From NCBI GenBank assembly GCA_020847515.1, contig JADLBW010000059.1, forward strand, positions 1 through 64,000: a DNA stretch of 64,000 nt, given 5' to 3'. Positions 1 through 9,499 of the stretch are shown here, piece by piece (position 1 is the stretch's first letter; every line of letters begins with the position of its first letter). The position numbers and the translations under genes were made by a program. This stretch comes from Pirellulales bacterium (GTDB lineage: Bacteria; Planctomycetota; Planctomycetia; Pirellulales; Lacipirellulaceae). The notes under the pieces were generated by a model, which saw only the letters and a list, made by a program, of their open reading frames with translations, had not been told where the DNA came from and did not search any database.

Positions 1-1275
1 CCCCTCCATGAATGGGTCGTCGCCCAGTTGCCGGGGCGGCTGCGGCTGGCGGCGCTGGCGACGACGGCCCTTATTCTGCTCATTGTGCTGTTGCCGTTTA
101 CGTGGCTGGGATGGAACGCCTTTCTGGAAGGTCGGGGGGTGTTCGTCTACCTCAACGATCAGCAGAATCGGCAGGACTTGATTCACAAGGCGGAGACGCT
201 TATTGAGAAGTTGCCGTTTTCTGATCAGTTCCTTGGACCGCCCGCCGAGAAGGCTGCTGGTCAGCCCCAGCCTGTCGCGCCCAAGAGCGACGCGCCGCGC
301 GTCGCAACGGGGGTTGACCAACCGCCGCTGGAACCAGACGCCGAGCCGCCGGCCATCGAGCCCGGCTCGCCGGTCAACTTGACCGCTATTTTTCGCAGCG
401 CGGCTGGCTGGTTCGGCGGACTGTTGCTTAATACCGCCCAGGGGCTGGCGCGGATGCTGCTGGGCCTGGTCATCATGGTGCTGGCGGTGTACTACTTTCT
501 GGCCGACGGGCCGGCCATGATTCGCACCGTGATGCTGCTGTCCCCGCTGGAGAGCGAGTACGAGCGCGAGTTGCTCGATAAATTCTCGAACGTCAGCCGC
601 GCTGTGGTAGTCGCGGTGTTGGCTTCCGCAGTAGTCCAGGGCCTGCTGGCGGGATTGGGCTTTTATCTTGCCCTTGACGCCGGGGCGCCAATTTTCCTGC
701 TTACGATGGCGACGATGCTGCTGGCGGTAGTTCCGTTCGTTGGCGCCGCTGGCGTCTGGATTCCGACGTGCTTGTGGATCTTCTTTTACCAGGGCCAGCG
801 GATTGTCGACGGGCACGCTGCCACAGGCGAGCCGGTCAAGGCGCTCATTCTAGCGCTCTATTGCGCGGGCGTCGTGTCGACCATTGACAACGTCATCAAG
901 CCGTTGATCCTGCACGGTCAATCGAACCTGCACCCGCTGCTGGCGCTGATGAGCGTGCTGGGCGGCGTAACGGCGCTGGGCCCGGTCGGCATTCTGGTGG
1001 GGCCGATGCTGGTCGCCTTTATCCACGCGCTGCTGGTAATGGTGAATAAGGAGCTCAGGCTGCTGAGCGGCGAAGTCATCGATCCGGCATATCACCTGCC
1101 CGCGTCGCCGGGGACTGCCGGCGTAGTCGAGGCAGAGGCGGGCCGCGAGCAGCCGGCGGGCGTCTTGGAGCAATTGCGGGCCGCCATCCAGGTTCCAGGC
1201 TCGGCCAAGGGGGCGGCACGCGGGCCGTTGGCCCGGGTGCGTGAATCAGCCAAGCGCCGGCGAAGGCGGAAATAG
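1..1275 (+). CDS. AI-2E family transporter (PerM/TqsA-like), 5' truncated by window edge
   Basis: Polytopic inner-membrane permease of the AI-2E/PerM family, which exports small molecules or ions; the substrate cannot be told from sequence. The frame is open to the left edge without a stop, so the N-terminus lies outside the window. What is visible: a first hydrophobic helix pair at about codons 14-40, a soluble loop rich in Pro/Ala/Glu (about 75-125), then a run of hydrophobic helices ending in the family's conserved C-terminal helices (LHPLLALMSVLGGVTALGPVG). A basic, disordered tail rich in Arg/Lys ends the protein at 1275. The first possible internal start is TTG at 28, but the reading before it is already family-like, so a start there is unlikely. 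It runs in the same direction as feoA. Confidence 0.85.
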   Translation, partial: PLHEWVVAQLPGRLRLAALATTALILLIVLLPFTWLGWNAFLEGRGVFVYLNDQQNRQDLIHKAETLIEKLPFSDQFLGPPAEKAAGQPQPVAPKSDAPRVATGVDQPPLEPDAEPPAIEPGSPVNLTAIFRSAAGWFGGLLLNTAQGLARMLLGLVIMVLAVYYFLADGPAMIRTVMLLSPLESEYERELLDKFSNVSRAVVVAVLASAVVQGLLAGLGFYLALDAGAPIFLLTMATMLLAVVPFVGAAGVWIPTCLWIFFYQGQRIVDGHAATGEPVKALILALYCAGVVSTIDNVIKPLILHGQSNLHPLLALMSVLGGVTALGPVGILVGPMLVAFIHALLVMVNKELRLLSGEVIDPAYHLPASPGTAGVVEAEAGREQPAGVLEQLRAAIQVPGSAKGAARGPLARVRESAKRRRRRK

Positions 1276-1400
1276 CCGACGGCAATGTCCCGGAACCGGC
1301 CGGGTGGTCGGCTGGCAGTTCCGCAGAGATTCGGAGCAAATCTGGGCGGCGCCCGCTTGCCCTCGCGGGCACCAGGTCGTAGCCTAGACATATCTGCAAC

Positions 1401-1415
1401 TGAGATTCATTCTCA
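1401..1415. promoter_or_regulatory. Fur box upstream of feoAB
   Basis: The 15-mer TGAGATTCATTCTCA is an almost perfect 7-1-7 inverted repeat and differs at one position from TGAGAATCATTCTCA, a form of the classical Fur core. It ends 19 nt before the feoA start codon, where Fur-Fe(II) would block transcription of an iron uptake operon. No strong -35/-10 pair is obvious next to it. Confidence 0.75.
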
Positions 1416-1434
1416 ACAGGGCGATGAACCAGCG

Positions 1435-1746
1435 ATGCGTAGTGGTATAGAGGCCGAGCCGCGCCTGTTGCCCTTGGGGGTAGCCGCGCCGCTAAACTTG
1501 CACGCTATTGGGGCGAATTTGCGTATCGTTCGCGTCGAAGCCCCTGCCGCAGATGCCGCGCGGCTGAACGCGCTGGGCGTGTGCGTCGGTCGCCGGCTTT
1601 CCGTGGTGAAGCCCGGCGACCCGATGATTGTGCGCGTTGTCGGTGCGCGGGTTGGTTTATCTGCACGATTGGCGGCAGCGGTGTGGGTGGAAAGCACGGC
1701 CGCGGTTTCGCAGGACGAAGTCGCGCCCATCAGGGCCGCCGTTTAA
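1435..1746 (+). CDS. feoA: FeoA domain protein, ferrous iron transport accessory
   Basis: Small SH3-like cytosolic partner of the FeoB Fe(II) transporter, 103 aa from the ATG at 1435. The C-terminal 75 residues show the FeoA pattern: a Leu/Ala-rich start, a central stretch (RLNALGVCVGRRLSVVK) and a hydrophobic strand ending in RVGLSARLAAAVWVE. An upstream in-frame ATG at 1285 would add 50 Arg/Pro-rich residues without family character and would place the Fur box inside the coding region, so 1435 is preferred. The stop lies 2 nt before the feoB start, so the two genes are an operon. Iron-dependent repression through the Fur box at 1401-1415 is expected. Confidence 0.88.
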   Translation: MRSGIEAEPRLLPLGVAAPLNLHAIGANLRIVRVEAPAADAARLNALGVCVGRRLSVVKPGDPMIVRVVGARVGLSARLAAAVWVESTAAVSQDEVAPIRAAV

Positions 1747-1748
1747 CC

Positions 1749-3776
1749 GTGAGTGTAGCGCTAGATCAACGCGAACTGCCGCTCCTCGATCGTGAAGCGC
1801 CCAGCTTAGCTGCTCGTGGCGCCGGTGAAGTCACCATCGCGCTGGTGGGCAATCCCAACGCCGGTAAGACATCGGTCTTTAACCGGCTCACGGGCCTGCG
1901 GGCCAAGACGGCGAACTTCCCCGGGACGACGGTTGAACATCGCCGCGCCACCCTCGCCATCGACGAGCGGTGGACGACGCTCATCGATCTACCTGGCGTC
2001 TACAGCCTCCAGCCGAGTACGCCCGACGAACAGGTCGCCTGCGACGCCCTCGCAGGTCGGCTTCCCGGCGTTGCGCCGCCGGATCTGATTCTGCTGGTCG
2101 TAGATTCCACGAACCTGGAACGAAACCTGTTCCTGGCCAGCCAGGTCGTTGAATTGCACCGTCCGACGGTTGTAGCGCTGAATTTCTGCGACGTCGCCGA
2201 AAAGCAAGGCATCGAGGTCGACGTCGCCGAGCTGAGCGGGTGGCTGGGCTGTCCGGTCGTCAAAGTCTCGGCAAGGACCGGTCGCGGCATCGACGTCCTG
2301 CTAGCTACGATCGATCGCACCGTTCACGAGCAACTACGTCCGCGGATCCATCCGGAACTTGCGGCATGCGGCGCGTGCCATGGTTGCCCCCATTCAGCTC
2401 GCTTCGCCTGGGCGGAGCGGGTACGAACCGCGAGCGTCCGCGGCGAGGACCGCCGGCACGGACGCCTTACCGAGGCCGTCGACCGCGTGCTTACGCACCG
2501 CGTAGCGGGGCTGGCGTGCTTCGCGGCGGTGATGGCGCTGACGTTCCTGTTGATCTTCTGGGCCGCCACGTTCCCCATGGAACTGATCGATGGGCTGTTC
2601 GGCCTGGCGGGCGAAGTAGTCGGCCGATGGTTGCCGGCCGGTGATCTCAATAGTTTGCTTACGCACGGAGTCATCGGCGGCGTCGGCGGGATGCTCGTCT
2701 TTCTGCCGCAAATTTGCCTATTGTTTTTCATGTTGGCGCTGCTGGAGGACTCCGGCTACATGGCCCGGGCGGCATTCGTGATGGATCGCCTGATGCACCG
2801 CGTCGGGCTGCCCGGAAAGGCCTTCGTGCCGCTGCTGTCGGCCCATGCCTGCGCCATTCCAGCGATCATGTCGACCCGGGTGATCGAAGACCGCCGCGAC
2901 CGGTTGGCGACGATCATGGTCATCCCACTGTTGACCTGTTCGGCCCGAATACCGGTCTATGCAATGGTGACCGCCCTGCTCTTCCCCGCTGCGCCGCTGA
3001 AGGCGGCGGCCCTGTTCTGTGGGGCTTACGGGCTGGGGATTGCCGCGGCGCTAGCGATGGCCTGGCTCTTCAAACGTACGCTGCTGAAAGGGCCCGTTCG
3101 TCCGCTGGTGATCGAGCTGCCGAATTACCGGATGCCTTCGCTGCGCAATGCGCTGCTGTTGACATTCGATCGCGCCATGGCGTTCGTGAAGACGGCCGGC
3201 ACGACGATCCTGGCCATTTCGCTGGTACTGTGGGCGCTGGCGAACTACCCCAACACGCCGCCGCACCGCTTGCCCGCCGACGTCCAGACGCGGGTAACCG
3301 AACTGACCGCAGCGGGGGATGAAGCAGGGGCTCGGCATCTGCTGGAGCAGGCGTCGCTGGAGCGCTCGTTTGCCGGACGGCTCGGACGACGAATTCAGCC
3401 GCTGTTTGACCCGCTGGGGTTCGACTGGAAGATGAGCGTCGGCGTGCTCACCTCGTTTGCCGCCCGAGAAGTGATCGTCTCATCCACGGCCGTACTATAC
3501 GGGCTAGGCTCTGAGGGAGCGGACCAGGGGGTCGATTCGCTGCTCGACTCGCTCCGCACGGCGCGCAGGCCAGACGGCACGCCGGTCTTCACCACGGCGA
3601 CCGGGCTCAGCTTGCTTGTGTTCTACGTGCTGGCGATGCAATGTTTGCCGACGCAGGCCATCACGCGTCGCGAGACGGGCGCCTGGAAATGGCCGCTAGT
3701 ACAACTGGCTTACATGACGGCGCTGGCCTACCTCGCGGCGATGGCGACCTATCAGGCGGCCAGCGCCCTGACCTGA
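1749..3776 (+). CDS. feoB: Ferrous iron transport protein B
   Basis: Fe(II) importer of the inner membrane, 675 aa from GTG 1749, two bases after the feoA stop. The N-terminal G domain has G1 GNPNAGKT (34-41), G3 DLPG (80-83), a G4 variant NFCD in place of the usual NxxD with Met, and G5 VSARTGRG. A short Cys-rich segment (ACGACHGC) follows the G domain and may bind metal; it is followed by the Nramp-like pair of Gate domains (GGVGGMLVFLPQI; a second copy around residues 440-640) and a C-terminal helix. No feoC follows. The longer frame beginning at 1581 overlaps feoA and is not the gene. Confidence 0.95.
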   Translation: MSVALDQRELPLLDREAPSLAARGAGEVTIALVGNPNAGKTSVFNRLTGLRAKTANFPGTTVEHRRATLAIDERWTTLIDLPGVYSLQPSTPDEQVACDALAGRLPGVAPPDLILLVVDSTNLERNLFLASQVVELHRPTVVALNFCDVAEKQGIEVDVAELSGWLGCPVVKVSARTGRGIDVLLATIDRTVHEQLRPRIHPELAACGACHGCPHSARFAWAERVRTASVRGEDRRHGRLTEAVDRVLTHRVAGLACFAAVMALTFLLIFWAATFPMELIDGLFGLAGEVVGRWLPAGDLNSLLTHGVIGGVGGMLVFLPQICLLFFMLALLEDSGYMARAAFVMDRLMHRVGLPGKAFVPLLSAHACAIPAIMSTRVIEDRRDRLATIMVIPLLTCSARIPVYAMVTALLFPAAPLKAAALFCGAYGLGIAAALAMAWLFKRTLLKGPVRPLVIELPNYRMPSLRNALLLTFDRAMAFVKTAGTTILAISLVLWALANYPNTPPHRLPADVQTRVTELTAAGDEAGARHLLEQASLERSFAGRLGRRIQPLFDPLGFDWKMSVGVLTSFAAREVIVSSTAVLYGLGSEGADQGVDSLLDSLRTARRPDGTPVFTTATGLSLLVFYVLAMQCLPTQAITRRETGAWKWPLVQLAYMTALAYLAAMATYQAASALT

Positions 3777-3819
3777 CTAGTTGATTCTGTCGCCGCTAGA
3801 GCCATTCGCCGGCGCTTCT

Positions 3820-3853
3820 GTAGCCCTTTCGTCGCCGCCTAAGCGGAGGCTAC
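3820..3853 (+). terminator. Possible hairpin terminator after feoB
   Basis: GTAGCC at 3820-3825 pairs with GGCTAC at 3848-3853, and an inner CCGC/GCGG stem with loop CTAA sits between them. It starts 44 nt after the feoB stop. The downstream bases are only mildly T-rich, so the terminator role is tentative. Confidence 0.35.
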
Positions 3854-4042
3854 TTCTATGGTCGCCGCCAGCGGATAGTCGCCAGCCGTTCGTCAGGCTT
3901 GATTCATCAGCGATGCCGTCATCGGCGCTTGAACCGAGTGGGAGGCGGCGCCGATCGATGGATTGCCGTGCGAGGATGTCGCGCCGATGCCGTGCGGCTT
4001 GCCCTTCTCGCCATATCGAGCAGCCCCTCCTACAATGGCGTT

Positions 4043-5197
4043 ATGCGCATTTATCTTGATAACGCCGCCACGAGTTGGCCGAAGCCGGAAGTTGTATATA
4101 ACGCCTTAGACAAGTATCAGCGCGAGGTCGGCGCCGCCGCGGGGCGCGGCGGATATCGCGATGCGATCGAAGCCCAGCGGGTCGTCGCCGCGGCCCGGCG
4201 CGAGGTCGCCGGGCTGATCGGCGCCGCTGATCCCAATCGCATCGTCTTTGGCGGGAACTGCTCCGACGCGCTTAACCTGTCGATCCACGGCGTGTTGCGG
4301 CCCGGGGATCATGTCGTCGCGACGGTGTGCGACCACAACTCAGTCCTGCGCCCGCTGGCAGAACAAACCCGCACTCGCGACGTGGCGGTCACCTACGTTG
4401 GCTGCGACGGCGGTGGCTATGTCGATCCCGATGACGTACGGCGGGCTATCCGCCCCCAGACGCTCCTGGTCATCGTGACCCACGGTTCCAACGTCACCGG
4501 GGCGATTCAGCCGCTGGCAGAGATCGCCGCCGTGGCCAAAACGGCAGGCGTGCTGGTGATGGTCGACGCCGCCCAGTCGGTCGGCCATGTTGCGGTGGCC
4601 GTCGAGAAGCTGGGCGTCGACCTGTTGGCGGCGGCTGGCCACAAGGGGCCGCTCGGTCCGTCGGGCACCGGCTTTTTGTACGTGGCGCCGGGCGTGGAGA
4701 ACCAATTGCGGCCGATCCGGCAGGGTGGCACTGGGATTGAAAGCCAGCTCGACCGCATGCCCGACGAGCTGCCCACCCGGTACGAGGCTGGCAGTTTGAA
4801 CGCACCTGCTCTGGCTGGGCTTGCAGCCGGCGTAAAGTACTTGCGCGAGCGCACTGTCGGCGAAGTGGCCGCGCACGAGGCGATGATCATCAATCGGCTG
4901 TGCGACGGCCTCCGCACCATCGCCGGCGTGCGGGTATACGGTCCGGCGCCAGGCCAGCCGCGCGGGCCGGTTGTCAGCTTCAGCGTCGCGGAATATGATC
5001 CGCAGGAGTTCGCGGCGGCGCTCGACTCGTCGTGCGGCATTCAATGCCGTGCGGGTTTGCACTGTGCGCCGCGCATGCACGAGGCCCTGGGAACAACCGC
5101 ACTCGGCGGCGCCGTGCGGATGAGCCCCGGCTGGTCGACGAGCCCTGCGGACATCGATCGGACGCTCGAGGCGGTAGCCGCAATTGCAGGGGCCTGA
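4043..5197 (+). CDS. Class V aminotransferase, cysteine desulfurase family (TIGR01977-like)
   Basis: PLP-dependent fold type I enzyme, 384 aa, probably releasing sulfur from cysteine (or selenocysteine). It begins with the family signature YLDNAATSWPKP. The Schiff-base lysine is K201 in AAGHKGPLGPSGTGF; D175 and Q178 (VDAAQSVGH) and H98 are the usual cofactor contacts. The catalytic cysteine is C341 in RAGLHCAPRMHEALG, followed by the RMSPGWSTSPADID end typical of this branch, which is neither IscS nor SufS. The start ATG 4043 matches the family; the longer frame from 3899 adds nonsense sequence. No isc or suf scaffold genes are near. Confidence 0.88.
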   Translation: MRIYLDNAATSWPKPEVVYNALDKYQREVGAAAGRGGYRDAIEAQRVVAAARREVAGLIGAADPNRIVFGGNCSDALNLSIHGVLRPGDHVVATVCDHNSVLRPLAEQTRTRDVAVTYVGCDGGGYVDPDDVRRAIRPQTLLVIVTHGSNVTGAIQPLAEIAAVAKTAGVLVMVDAAQSVGHVAVAVEKLGVDLLAAAGHKGPLGPSGTGFLYVAPGVENQLRPIRQGGTGIESQLDRMPDELPTRYEAGSLNAPALAGLAAGVKYLRERTVGEVAAHEAMIINRLCDGLRTIAGVRVYGPAPGQPRGPVVSFSVAEYDPQEFAAALDSSCGIQCRAGLHCAPRMHEALGTTALGGAVRMSPGWSTSPADIDRTLEAVAAIAGA

Positions 5198-5335
5198 ATT
5201 GCAGTCGAAGGGCCAGTTCCCTGGATGGGCCCGCAAGATCGAAGTCCGTCGGCGGCAAGCGCATCCCGTCCGAATTTGTACAGCGCGCGGGTTGGTTAGG
5301 TGTACGGGTTTCGCCTGAACGTGTAGGAGGCCATC

Positions 5336-5779
5336 ATGCCAAACAGTCAGCCGCCTGCTTCCCGCCCGGCGCAATCGCCCTGGTATGCTGACGGCCTGCA
5401 ATTCACCTGCACCGGCTGCGGTGATTGCTGCACCGGCGCTCCGGGGTACGTATGGGTGAACGCACAGGAAATCGAGGCGCTAGCAGCGCGTCTAGCGTTG
5501 CCGGTAGAGGTCTTCGAGAAGAAATACGTACGACAGATTGGCGTCCGGCGCTCGCTCGCTGAGCGGAAAAACTACGACTGCGTATTCCTCGACGACCAAC
5601 GTCGTTGCACGGTCTATGAGGACCGCCCCCGTCAGTGCCGGACGTGGCCCTTTTGGGACTCCAATCTGAAGACCCCTGCCGCCTGGGAAGCTGCCTGTGC
5701 CGCCTGTCCGGGCAGCGGCCAGGGCCAGCTTTACACCCTGGAGGCGATCAGCGAGCAGGCTGCCGCCATTCGCATCTAG
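5336..5779 (+). CDS. YkgJ family cysteine-cluster protein (UPF0153)
   Basis: 147-aa soluble protein with the cysteine pattern of the YkgJ/UPF0153 family, presumed to bind zinc or an Fe-S cluster; the biochemical role is not established. Visible motifs are FTCTGCGDCCTG near residue 24, CTVYEDRPRQCRTWPFW in the middle and AACAACPG near the end. The ATG follows a strong AGGAGG ribosome binding site (about 5324). It lies 138 nt after the desulfurase gene on the same strand, a plausible but unproven metal/sulfur partnership. Confidence 0.85.
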   Translation: MPNSQPPASRPAQSPWYADGLQFTCTGCGDCCTGAPGYVWVNAQEIEALAARLALPVEVFEKKYVRQIGVRRSLAERKNYDCVFLDDQRRCTVYEDRPRQCRTWPFWDSNLKTPAAWEAACAACPGSGQGQLYTLEAISEQAAAIRI

Positions 5780-6195
5780 GCCCGGCGGCCGCGGCTCGCG
5801 CGCCGCCATGCCAGCACCGACGGTGCGTTTTCTAACGATTTTTCCGATGGGCTAAAGAATCGGGTCCCGGGCCTCCGATACCTCATCCAGTTACTTATCC
5901 CCGGCTATAGTCGGCGCGGCCATGGCCACGCTGGCGAGGCGGGTCCGCGGCGTTTATAGGTCGCGGAATCGATCTTTGACAACTCATGTCGCTATCGCTG
6001 TTCGCCGCTGTCGGCGCCCTGTTGCCCGGCGACGAGCATCGAGGACTTACGAAAAATCTAGAGGCCCACGACTGGACTAGCTTCCTTGACTGTAGTGCTT
6101 ATGCCAATTACACTTGGAGCGAGTGACCACCCTTCGTTTGCTCGGTCGCTGCACGCCGAAAGGCAGCCGAAGACCTTGTCATAGGGGACCTCGTC
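5780..6195. other. Intergenic region upstream of the HU-like gene
   Basis: 416 nt without a convincing gene. A perfect TTGACA lies at 5976-5981, but no good -10 is found 16-18 nt downstream. The rest holds nothing recognisable. Confidence 0.5.
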
Positions 6196-6615
6196 GTGAC
6201 CAAGAAAGAAATCGTGAAGACGATCTCCGATGAGATTGGCCTCACGCAATTGAAGACCAAAGAGATCGTCCAAAAGACCTTCGACGCGATTGTGGAAACG
6301 CTGGTCGAAGACCACCGGATTGAGCTGCGGAACTTCGGCGTGTTTGAAGTGAAGCGCCGGGCTGCTCGCAAGGCCCGCAATCCCCGCACCGGCGAGAAAG
6401 TCTTTGTCCCGGAAAAGTTTGTGGTGACCTTTAAGCCGGGCAAGGAAATGGAAGAGCGGGTGCGGGAGCTGGAACGGCGGGCCAATGAGGCCGCCCGCCA
6501 GCAGGTCATGCAGGAAAACGCCCAGTTGCAGACCAATCACCAACCGACGGCCGCCCCGCCTCCGGCGCCGAGCGCTTTTACCGCTTCGGCCGATTTCGAG
6601 GCGACCTCCGACTAA
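6196..6615 (+). CDS. HU/IHF family DNA-binding protein
   Basis: Nucleoid protein, 139 aa, of which residues 1-95 are a typical HU/IHF fold: N-terminal helices starting [15 protein letters not shown], then the DNA-clasping arm with [22 protein letters not shown], where the arm tip RNPRTG is diagnostic. Unlike bacterial HU (about 90 aa) it has a C-terminal extension of some 45 residues: a charged helix ([18 protein letters not shown]) and then a Gln/Ala/Pro-rich tail. The start is GTG 6196, after a purine-rich AGGGGA. It probably acts as a dimer that bends or compacts DNA. Confidence 0.9.
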   Translation: MTKKEIVKTISDEIGLTQLKTKEIVQKTFDAIVETLVEDHRIELRNFGVFEVKRRAARKARNPRTGEKVFVPEKFVVTFKPGKEMEERVRELERRANEAARQQVMQENAQLQTNHQPTAAPPPAPSAFTASADFEATSD

Positions 6616-6925
6616 CATCTGCCGCGACGGGCTGGAGCGCCATGCAAGCGTGCTCGCCCTCGACGCAAGTAGCTGTGCTCGCTAGGATTAGCAGCCCTTA
6701 TCGAATCACCGGCGCGCTACGACGGCCGCCAGCAAGTCAGCAGTATGCCCACGACGCACTCATCTGGTGTAGCAATCGGGAGTCATTCTTGCGCGGCCCC
6801 TCGCGGGCAGCGCCGGAACGCCATCCTGCCGTAAGCGTAAATACATGGATCGTGAAGCGTTACGCTCATGCCCGCGCAGGCGAGCGCGGCGCGCGACGTT
6901 GGCAGCTCAAGGAGGAGCTACGCAC
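6616..6925. other. Intergenic region
   Basis: 310 nt between the HU-like gene and the lipoprotein gene. I see no gene or RNA here apart from the ribosome binding site AAGGAGGAG at its very end (6909-6917). Confidence 0.5.
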
Positions 6926-7144
6926 ATGCGCAACTGGCTCATTACTACCGCGCTACTCTGCATGCTGGCGCCCAGCGCCGGCTGCCTGATACCCATCTAC
7001 TCGGGCGATCCGGCACGGCGGGCGCAAGAGCTGTTCTATACGTCCGAGAACCTGCGGCTGTTGCTGGACGAATGGGAGCGGATCTGGTTCCTCGATCAGC
7101 CCAGCCACATGACGCCGCATAGCGTCCACGGCGGCATTATTTGA
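6926..7144 (+). CDS. Small planctomycete-type lipoprotein
   Basis: 72-aa predicted lipoprotein of unknown function. Residues 1-19 form a signal peptide (MRNWLITTALLCMLAPSAG) with a lipobox-like SAGC, Cys20 being the lipidated residue. The mature part is only about 52 residues and contains a charged amphipathic helix (YTSENLRLLLDEWERIWF) and an ending HGGII. The start ATG 6926 is fixed by an excellent AAGGAGGAG site 8 nt upstream; a longer frame from 6845 would bury that site in coding sequence. From memory, similar short proteins with IPIYSG and EWERIWFLD occur in other planctomycetes, but I could not check this. Confidence 0.75.
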   Translation: MRNWLITTALLCMLAPSAGCLIPIYSGDPARRAQELFYTSENLRLLLDEWERIWFLDQPSHMTPHSVHGGII

Positions 7145-7426
7145 TCGACGTACGACGCCAGGGCGGCCGTCCGCCGCCGCGGCGGGGCCGTGCGATATCA
7201 CTTCCGGCGTGCGCAGGGCAGTTCGTGGCCTTGCGTACGCCGCTTGCTTGCGCGGGTTGCGAGGCAGAAAGAATCCTGTCATGTTCAGCATGGCTATAGG
7301 ACGCTTGCTGACCGGTCGGACTGGACTTTGCGAAGTCCGCCGGCACTCGTAGGCGTGCAAACTCGCGAGCCTCGAACAACGTACTGTGGCGCGGCTATGT
7401 GACGCCTACGACGCGCCGTCTAGCGC

Positions 7427-8395
7427 ATGCCTGTAAACCCGCAATTGCCACGCCCTTCCGATTCGCGCGCTGCTGGGGCGATCGACTTGCGCGTGCAGCT
7501 CGGCCGGCTTACGCTGCCCAATCCGATTCTCGTGGCCTCGGGCACGTTCGGCTACGCTCGAGAAATGCAGCAACTGGTCGACCTCTCCCGCCTGGGCGGC
7601 ATACTGCCCAAAACCGTCACCCGCGAGCCGCGGGCTGGAAATCCGCCCTGGCGAACGGTCGAAACGCCCTCCGGCATGCTCAATTCCATCGGTCTCGATA
7701 ACGACGGGATCGACGCCTTCGTCGCCGGCCATCTGCCGTATCTTGCCTCGGTGGGGGCGCCGATCATCGTCAGCATCGCCGGGCGCACGGCCGAAGAATT
7801 CGTCGAAATGTCGGCGTTGCTGGGCGGCACGAGCGGCCCGGCGGCGATCGAGCTGAACATTTCCTGCCCGAACGTTAGCGGCGGCGTCGATTTCGGCGCC
7901 AACCCGGCAATGTGCGAGCGGTTGGTCGGCCAGTGTCGGGCAGCTTGCCAGTTGCCGATTGTCGCCAAGTTAACGCCCAACGTCACCAGCATCGCCGAGG
8001 TCGCCAAGGCGGCCGAAGCGGGCGGCGCCGACGCCATTTCGCTGATCAACACCTGCCAGGCCATGGCGGTTGACTGGCGCCGGCGCCGGCCGATCTTGGG
8101 CAACGTCATCGGCGGCCTGAGCGGCCCGGCGATTAAGCCCATCGCGCTACGGTGCGTATTCCAGGCGGCGCGGGCCGTAAAGACGCCGTTGGTGGGGATC
8201 GGCGGCATCGCGACGATCGACGACGTGATGGAGTTCCTCGTGGCCGGGGCGTCGGCGGTTCAACTGGGGACGGTGAACTTCTACAATCCAACGGTGTCGA
8301 TGACGGTGCTCGACGCCCTGCCCGACGCCCTGGCGACGCTGGGGGCCACGAGTGTCGGCGAAGTTGTCGGCACGCTGCAGGCGCCCGCGGCTTGA
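7427..8395 (+). CDS. pyrD: Dihydroorotate dehydrogenase, class 1B catalytic subunit
   Basis: FMN-dependent TIM-barrel enzyme of pyrimidine synthesis (dihydroorotate to orotate), 322 aa, cytosolic. The N-terminus has the class 1 strand [13 protein letters not shown]; the active-site loop is LNISCPNV with Cys147 as the catalytic base, which marks class 1 rather than membrane class 2 (Ser). FMN phosphate is bound by VGIGGI and the GASAVQLGT segment. Class 1B normally pairs with an electron-transfer subunit PyrK; none is next to it here. trpS follows 131 nt downstream, separated by a decayed palindromic repeat. Confidence 0.92.
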   Translation: MPVNPQLPRPSDSRAAGAIDLRVQLGRLTLPNPILVASGTFGYAREMQQLVDLSRLGGILPKTVTREPRAGNPPWRTVETPSGMLNSIGLDNDGIDAFVAGHLPYLASVGAPIIVSIAGRTAEEFVEMSALLGGTSGPAAIELNISCPNVSGGVDFGANPAMCERLVGQCRAACQLPIVAKLTPNVTSIAEVAKAAEAGGADAISLINTCQAMAVDWRRRRPILGNVIGGLSGPAIKPIALRCVFQAARAVKTPLVGIGGIATIDDVMEFLVAGASAVQLGTVNFYNPTVSMTVLDALPDALATLGATSVGEVVGTLQAPAA

Positions 8396-8402
8396 ACCCC
8401 AG

Positions 8403-8477
8403 AGCGTCGGGCCGCTGGTGCGACTGCCGGGCGTCTTGGCGACAAAGAATCGTCAGTCGCAAAACGCTTCCGACCCT
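8403..8477. repeat. Decayed copy of the GGTCGGGA...TTTTGCGACTGG palindromic element
   Basis: The right half (CAGTCGCAAAACGCTTCCGACC, 8454-8475 approximately) matches the right arms at 28900 and 63787 well. The left half (8405-8429, with GTCGGG and TGCGACTG) is degraded. It lies in the pyrD-trpS gap. Confidence 0.55.
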
Positions 8478-8526
8478 GTGCGCGCCCCGACTAAACTTAA
8501 TCCCGAACACTGCCCCAATAGCCTAC

Positions 8527-9498
8527 ATGCGCGTCCTCAGCGGCATTCAACCGACCGGGCCCTTTCACTGGGGCAATTACTTCGGCGCCATCCGGCAGTA
8601 TATCGAGCTGCAGGATCAAGCGGCCGAGGCGTATTACTTCATCGCGAACCTGCATGCGCTGACGTCGGTGCGCGACCCTGAGGCGCTGCGTCAGTACACG
8701 CTTAACGGGGCCATCGATCTGCTCGCCCTCGGCCTCGATCCCAACAAGGCCGTGTTGTTCGTCCAGTCGGACGTGCCCGAAGTGAGCGAGCTATGCTGGC
8801 TGCTGCTCACCGGCACGCCGATGGGGCTGCTCGAGCGGTGCGTGAGCTATAAGGACAAGCTCGCCAAGGGGCTGAAGGCCGACGCCGGGCTGTTCACCTA
8901 TCCTGTGCTGCAAGCGGCCGACATCCTGGCCTACGACGCCAACCTGGTGCCGGTGGGCGAGGATCAGGTTCAGCACATTGAAGTCTGCCGGGACATTGCC
9001 GGCAGCTTCAACCACCATTACGGCGAGACGTTCGTCCTGCCGAAGGCGAAGATTCTGGACGCCTCGGCCCGCGTCCCCGGCACCGACGGGGAAAAGATGT
9101 CGAAGAGCTACGGCAATACGCTGGCCGTGTTCGACGACGTGAAGGCGCAGCGGAAACAGATTATGCGGATCACGACCGACAGCCGGCCGATGGACCAGCC
9201 GAAAGAGCCCGATGGAGACGTCCTGTTCGATCTTTACAGGCTTGTAGCGAGCGAGTCCCAGGCAGCCGAGATGGCTGCGCTATACCGCCGCGGCGGATTT
9301 GGCTACGGCGACGTAAAGAAAGCGCTAGCCGATGCGGCGGAAGCGTTTTTCGCCCTGTCGCGCGAACGTCGCTCCGATTGGGTGAAGCGGCCGGACGACG
9401 TACGCGACGTCCTCAAGGCCGGCGCTGACAAGGCGCGCGCCAAGGCCGCGGCGACGCTCGCCCGGGCCCAGGCCGCGTGCGGCGTAAAGGGCTACTGA
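8527..9498 (+). CDS. trpS: Tryptophanyl-tRNA synthetase
   Basis: Class Ic aminoacyl-tRNA synthetase charging tRNA-Trp, 323 aa, the usual bacterial size. The HIGH-type motif appears as PTGPFHWGNYFGA (residues 9-21) and the KMSKS motif as DGEKMSKSYGNT (around 187-198). The start ATG 8527 gives the canonical RVLSGIQPTG N-terminus; the frame open from 8152 overlaps pyrD and is ignored. It is followed after 1 nt by acpS, so the two are co-transcribed. Confidence 0.95.
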   Translation: MRVLSGIQPTGPFHWGNYFGAIRQYIELQDQAAEAYYFIANLHALTSVRDPEALRQYTLNGAIDLLALGLDPNKAVLFVQSDVPEVSELCWLLLTGTPMGLLERCVSYKDKLAKGLKADAGLFTYPVLQAADILAYDANLVPVGEDQVQHIEVCRDIAGSFNHHYGETFVLPKAKILDASARVPGTDGEKMSKSYGNTLAVFDDVKAQRKQIMRITTDSRPMDQPKEPDGDVLFDLYRLVASESQAAEMAALYRRGGFGYGDVKKALADAAEAFFALSRERRSDWVKRPDDVRDVLKAGADKARAKAAATLARAQAACGVKGY

Positions 9499-9499
9499 C

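Noticed and set aside
1581-1748. N-terminal extension of feoB
   Set aside because: It overlaps feoA in another frame and lacks family sequence; GTG 1749 is the coupled start.
5976-5981. Perfect TTGACA upstream of the HU-like gene
   Set aside because: No acceptable -10 at 16-18 nt; kept only as a remark.
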